Shown here in pieces: positions 6,219 through 7,636 of a stretch of 7,636 bases of DNA. Source of the stretch: Vicinamibacteria bacterium (GTDB lineage: Bacteria > Acidobacteriota > Vicinamibacteria > Vicinamibacterales > UBA2999); assembly GCA_025924295.1 (NCBI GenBank), contig JAICEG010000259.1, positions 1 to 7,636 on the forward strand, written 5' to 3'. Position 1 is the stretch's first letter; each line of letters begins with the position of its first letter. The notes under the pieces were generated by a model. The model was not told where the DNA came from and ran no database searches. It was given only the letters and a program-made list of their open reading frames with translations. A program made the translations under genes and the position numbers.

Positions 6219-7020
6219 ACGGGCCGCTCGAGCGGTTGATGTTGACGGTGTCACCGTCGATGTCGAGTCGAGTCTCCGCCGACACCTCCATTACCTCGAG
6301 GTCGCCGGCCAGTAATCCCAAAGCGCACGACCGCGTGCAAGCCACGAGGGTGGAGTCAAAGTCAATTTCCGTGGCCACGAACCATGCGCGATCTTCCGGC
6401 CACCACATATTCGGCGTCTGAAGGTGGCCGGGCAGATGCTCGAATCGCGGCACCACGTCGATCGGTCCTCTGTACAGGAAATACTCCCGATTCGGGAGAG
6501 ACACCGTCGGCGCCGCGGCAAGATCGCGTGGCGGTGCCAAGGAGTTGCTGCGAGCGGGGAACCGTCGGTGAATCCGGGCGTCCAGCGCGCGGCCCACGAC
6601 GTGCTCGTGGACCGACCCCGTCAGCTGGCCGAATCCATGCCAGATAGCCAACCAGCAGGCATTTGGTGTCGTCGTGTGGGGGCGGAGCATCGACACGAGC
6701 GTCGTCGCTTCGTGTCGATCAAGGCTCCCTATCTGAGATGGATTCGGCCAGGCGAAGCGATCGAACTGCACCGCCGGATGCATCTGACGGCCAGAGCGCT
6801 GCGCCAGCTCGGACCATCGCCGTCGGATCGTCTCGGTTCCTGTGTGCTCGTCAGCGTGATGGAAAACCCGCAGATAGGCCTCGTAGCCAGTGGGCACGAT
6901 GGCGCACACACGTGTGCCGACGTCACCGCCCCATGGAAGCAGTCGATCGCCAATCCAGCCTGCGGCTGCAGTGTCCAGCTGCAGCACGGCGCCGTCGGGG
7001 TGACTGATCTCTTCTTTCAC
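6205..7020 (-). CDS. Conserved uncharacterised 271-residue protein
   Basis: The frame begins at a GTG (7020) with GAGG 3 bases upstream; no other start lies between it and the in-frame TGA at 7048-7050. The product is soluble, with no signal peptide or membrane span. It is rich in tryptophan and histidine and has distinctive blocks: WIGDRLLPWGGDVG (22-35), VPTGYEAYLRVFHHA (42-56), TTTPNACWLAIWHGFG (116-131), REYFLYRGPIDVV (178-190) and TPNMWWPEDRAWFVATEIDF (202-221). From memory this pattern matches a hypothetical family common in Actinobacteria whose function is unknown. No catalytic motif can be named. It stands alone, divergent from the truncated reductase and convergent with the relic at 6078-6218. 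Transfer from an actinobacterium is possible, but no base-use difference was measured. Confidence 0.75.
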   Translation of the reverse strand: MKEEISHPDGAVLQLDTAAAGWIGDRLLPWGGDVGTRVCAIVPTGYEAYLRVFHHADEHTGTETIRRRWSELAQRSGRQMHPAVQFDRFAWPNPSQIGSLDRHEATTLVSMLRPHTTTPNACWLAIWHGFGQLTGSVHEHVVGRALDARIHRRFPARSNSLAPPRDLAAAPTVSLPNREYFLYRGPIDVVPRFEHLPGHLQTPNMWWPEDRAWFVATEIDFDSTLVACTRSCALGLLAGDLEVMEVSAETRLDIDGDTVNINRSSGPSTLP

Positions 7021-7069
7021 TGACCTCAGACCATGTTGAAGCTGACCTCATCCTTACCCCGAGTCGGGA

Positions 7070-7106
7070 TCGGCGGGCAATAGGCCCCTCACCAAGCCCC
7101 CGCCGA
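7070..7106. repeat. 8-base inverted repeat TCGGCGGG...CCCGCCGA
   Basis: The perfect arms at 7070-7077 and 7099-7106 are separated by 21 bases. They lie between two divergent genes, 50 bases before the minus-strand start and 58 bases before the plus-strand start. The loop is long and there is no T-run, so an operator or a leader hairpin is likelier than a terminator. It could also be chance in GC-rich DNA. Confidence 0.4.
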
Positions 7107-7117
7107 CGCGCCAGCGG

Positions 7118-7141
7118 TCTCGTGGCGAGTCTCGTGGCTAG
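7118..7141 (+). repeat. Tandem 12-base repeat, two copies
   Basis: TCTCGTGGCGAG (7118-7129) is followed directly by TCTCGTGGCTAG (7130-7141); 11 of 12 bases are identical. The second copy runs into the palindrome GGCTAGCC (7136-7143). The pair lies about 24-47 bases before the start of the truncated reductase, a usual place for an activator or repressor site. Strand slippage is the other explanation. Confidence 0.5.
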
Positions 7142-7164
7142 CCCCCGTGCTGCTAAGGTGAGGG

Positions 7165-7515
7165 ATGGCCAGGCCACTGGAGTACAACGCGACGCTCGTC
7201 GAGCGAGTCGATCTGACCGACGCGCTGTCGATCTTTCTGATCCTGCCCGACCGGTTGCCGGCACGTCCATGGTTCGCCGCAGGTCAGTACTGCGTACTCG
7301 GACTGAACAACATGGACGACACGGCACTCGGCTCGGTTCGCCGATCCATGTCGATCGCATCTCCTCCCGAGGACGATGGCCCCATCGAGTTCTACATCCG
7401 GAGGGTCGCCAGGCCGGAATCGAAGAATCCGCTCACTCACCTGCTGTGGAGCCTCCGGCCAGGCGATAGGATCTACCTGCGGACCGTCGCGGCTGGTGTC
7501 TTCGCCCGATTGTGA
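7165..7515 (+). CDS. Truncated ferredoxin/flavodoxin-NADP reductase, FAD domain only
   Basis: The frame has 116 codons, with AAGGTG at 7155-7160 just before the ATG. Residues 5-113 match the FAD-binding beta-barrel of ferredoxin/flavodoxin-NADP reductases: an ATLVERVDLTDALSIFLI strand pair, FAAGQYCVLGL, an RSMSIASP motif (60-67) in place of the usual RPYSIASP, EFYIRRV, LTHLLWSLRPGDRIYL and AAGVF. Intact members run to about 250 residues and continue with an NADP-binding half carrying a TGTGxAP motif. Here the frame stops three residues after AAGVF, at the domain border, and none of the other plus-strand frames to the window end continues it. The enzyme as it stands cannot bind NADP. I infer a gene broken by a deletion or rearrangement near 7500-7515, although the start signals still look intact. 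Confidence 0.75.
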   Translation: MARPLEYNATLVERVDLTDALSIFLILPDRLPARPWFAAGQYCVLGLNNMDDTALGSVRRSMSIASPPEDDGPIEFYIRRVARPESKNPLTHLLWSLRPGDRIYLRTVAAGVFARL

Positions 7516-7555
7516 AGTGCCAGGCCTCGTGAACGAGAACCGAAGCGAGCCGCTC

Positions 7556-7636
7556 TTACTCCGCTCCTCGCTCCTGGATGCCCTGCAAGTACTTTACGAT
7601 TGCGGCGATCCGATCATCGATCTGCTGCTGGGAGAA
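7556..7636 (-). CDS. C-terminal end of an unidentified gene
   Basis: Twenty-six codons and a TAA enter from the right edge on the minus strand. The tail includes QQQIDDRIAAIVKYLQGIQE, a regular amphipathic helix, and ends RGAE. Codon use and the helix pattern suggest real coding sequence. Some cytochrome c proteins end in a similar IxAYLQ helix, but no haem motif is visible and the match is too short to claim. It converges on the truncated reductase with a 40-base gap. Confidence 0.5.
   Translation of the reverse strand, partial: FSQQQIDDRIAAIVKYLQGIQERGAE

Noticed and set aside
6424..7023. 199-codon open frame on the plus strand across the uncharacterised protein
   Set aside because: The minus-strand reading has strong protein-family blocks; the plus-strand one is arginine-rich and motif-free.
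1..7636. CRISPR array, tRNA, rRNA, insertion sequence or phage genes
   Set aside because: No regularly spaced direct repeats with spacers, no recognisable RNA gene, and no transposase or integrase motif in any of the supported frames.

Overview
This is a high-GC window of ordinary bacterial chromosome, with short gaps between genes and dense codon use. I see no tRNA, rRNA, CRISPR array, transposase or phage gene. The protein styles suggest a free-living soil or sediment bacterium, most likely of an Acidobacteriota (Vicinamibacteria-like) or related lineage. They include a cytochrome c peroxidase-like protein, a PQQ-like propeller with HEAT repeats, an ECF-type sigma factor, and a flavoprotein reductase fused to a cyclic-nucleotide-binding fold. 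The taxonomic guess is inference from style only.

Layout: (1) 1-216, the C-terminal end of a cytochrome c peroxidase/MauG-like protein on the plus strand. (2) 221-865 minus, an ECF-like sigma factor converging on it with a 4-base gap. (3) 866-1212, an upstream region with a possible 32-residue membrane peptide on the minus strand. (4) 1213-3474 plus, an exported protein of eight HEAT units followed by a PQQ-like beta-propeller. (5) 3455-5293 minus, a three-part flavoprotein: cNMP-binding fold, thioredoxin-like fold and thioredoxin-reductase fold without the redox cysteine pair. Its 3' end overlaps the previous gene by 20 bases. (6) 5294-5467, a divergent promoter region with a perfect 10-base palindrome. 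(7) 5468-6072 plus, a 33-residue membrane peptide translationally coupled through ATGA to a lipoprotein that appears to hold two PepSY-like domains. (8) 6078-6218 plus, a start-less C-terminal relic of a lost gene. (9) 6205-7020 minus, an uncharacterised conserved protein. (10) 7021-7164, a repeat-rich divergent intergenic region. (11) 7165-7515 plus, a ferredoxin/flavodoxin-NADP reductase cut off at the end of its FAD domain. (12) 7556-7636 minus, the last codons of a gene that continues beyond the window.

The recognisable genes share a redox and envelope theme (haem peroxidase, propeller, two NAD(P)H-type flavoproteins, lipoprotein), but they sit in several short, oppositely oriented transcription units. 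There is no single clear operon. The best candidates for something undescribed are the coupled micro-membrane-protein/lipoprotein pair and the CxxC-less fused reductase. The right third shows signs of gene decay: a relic, a truncated gene and tandem repeats. I found no convincing new multi-gene system.
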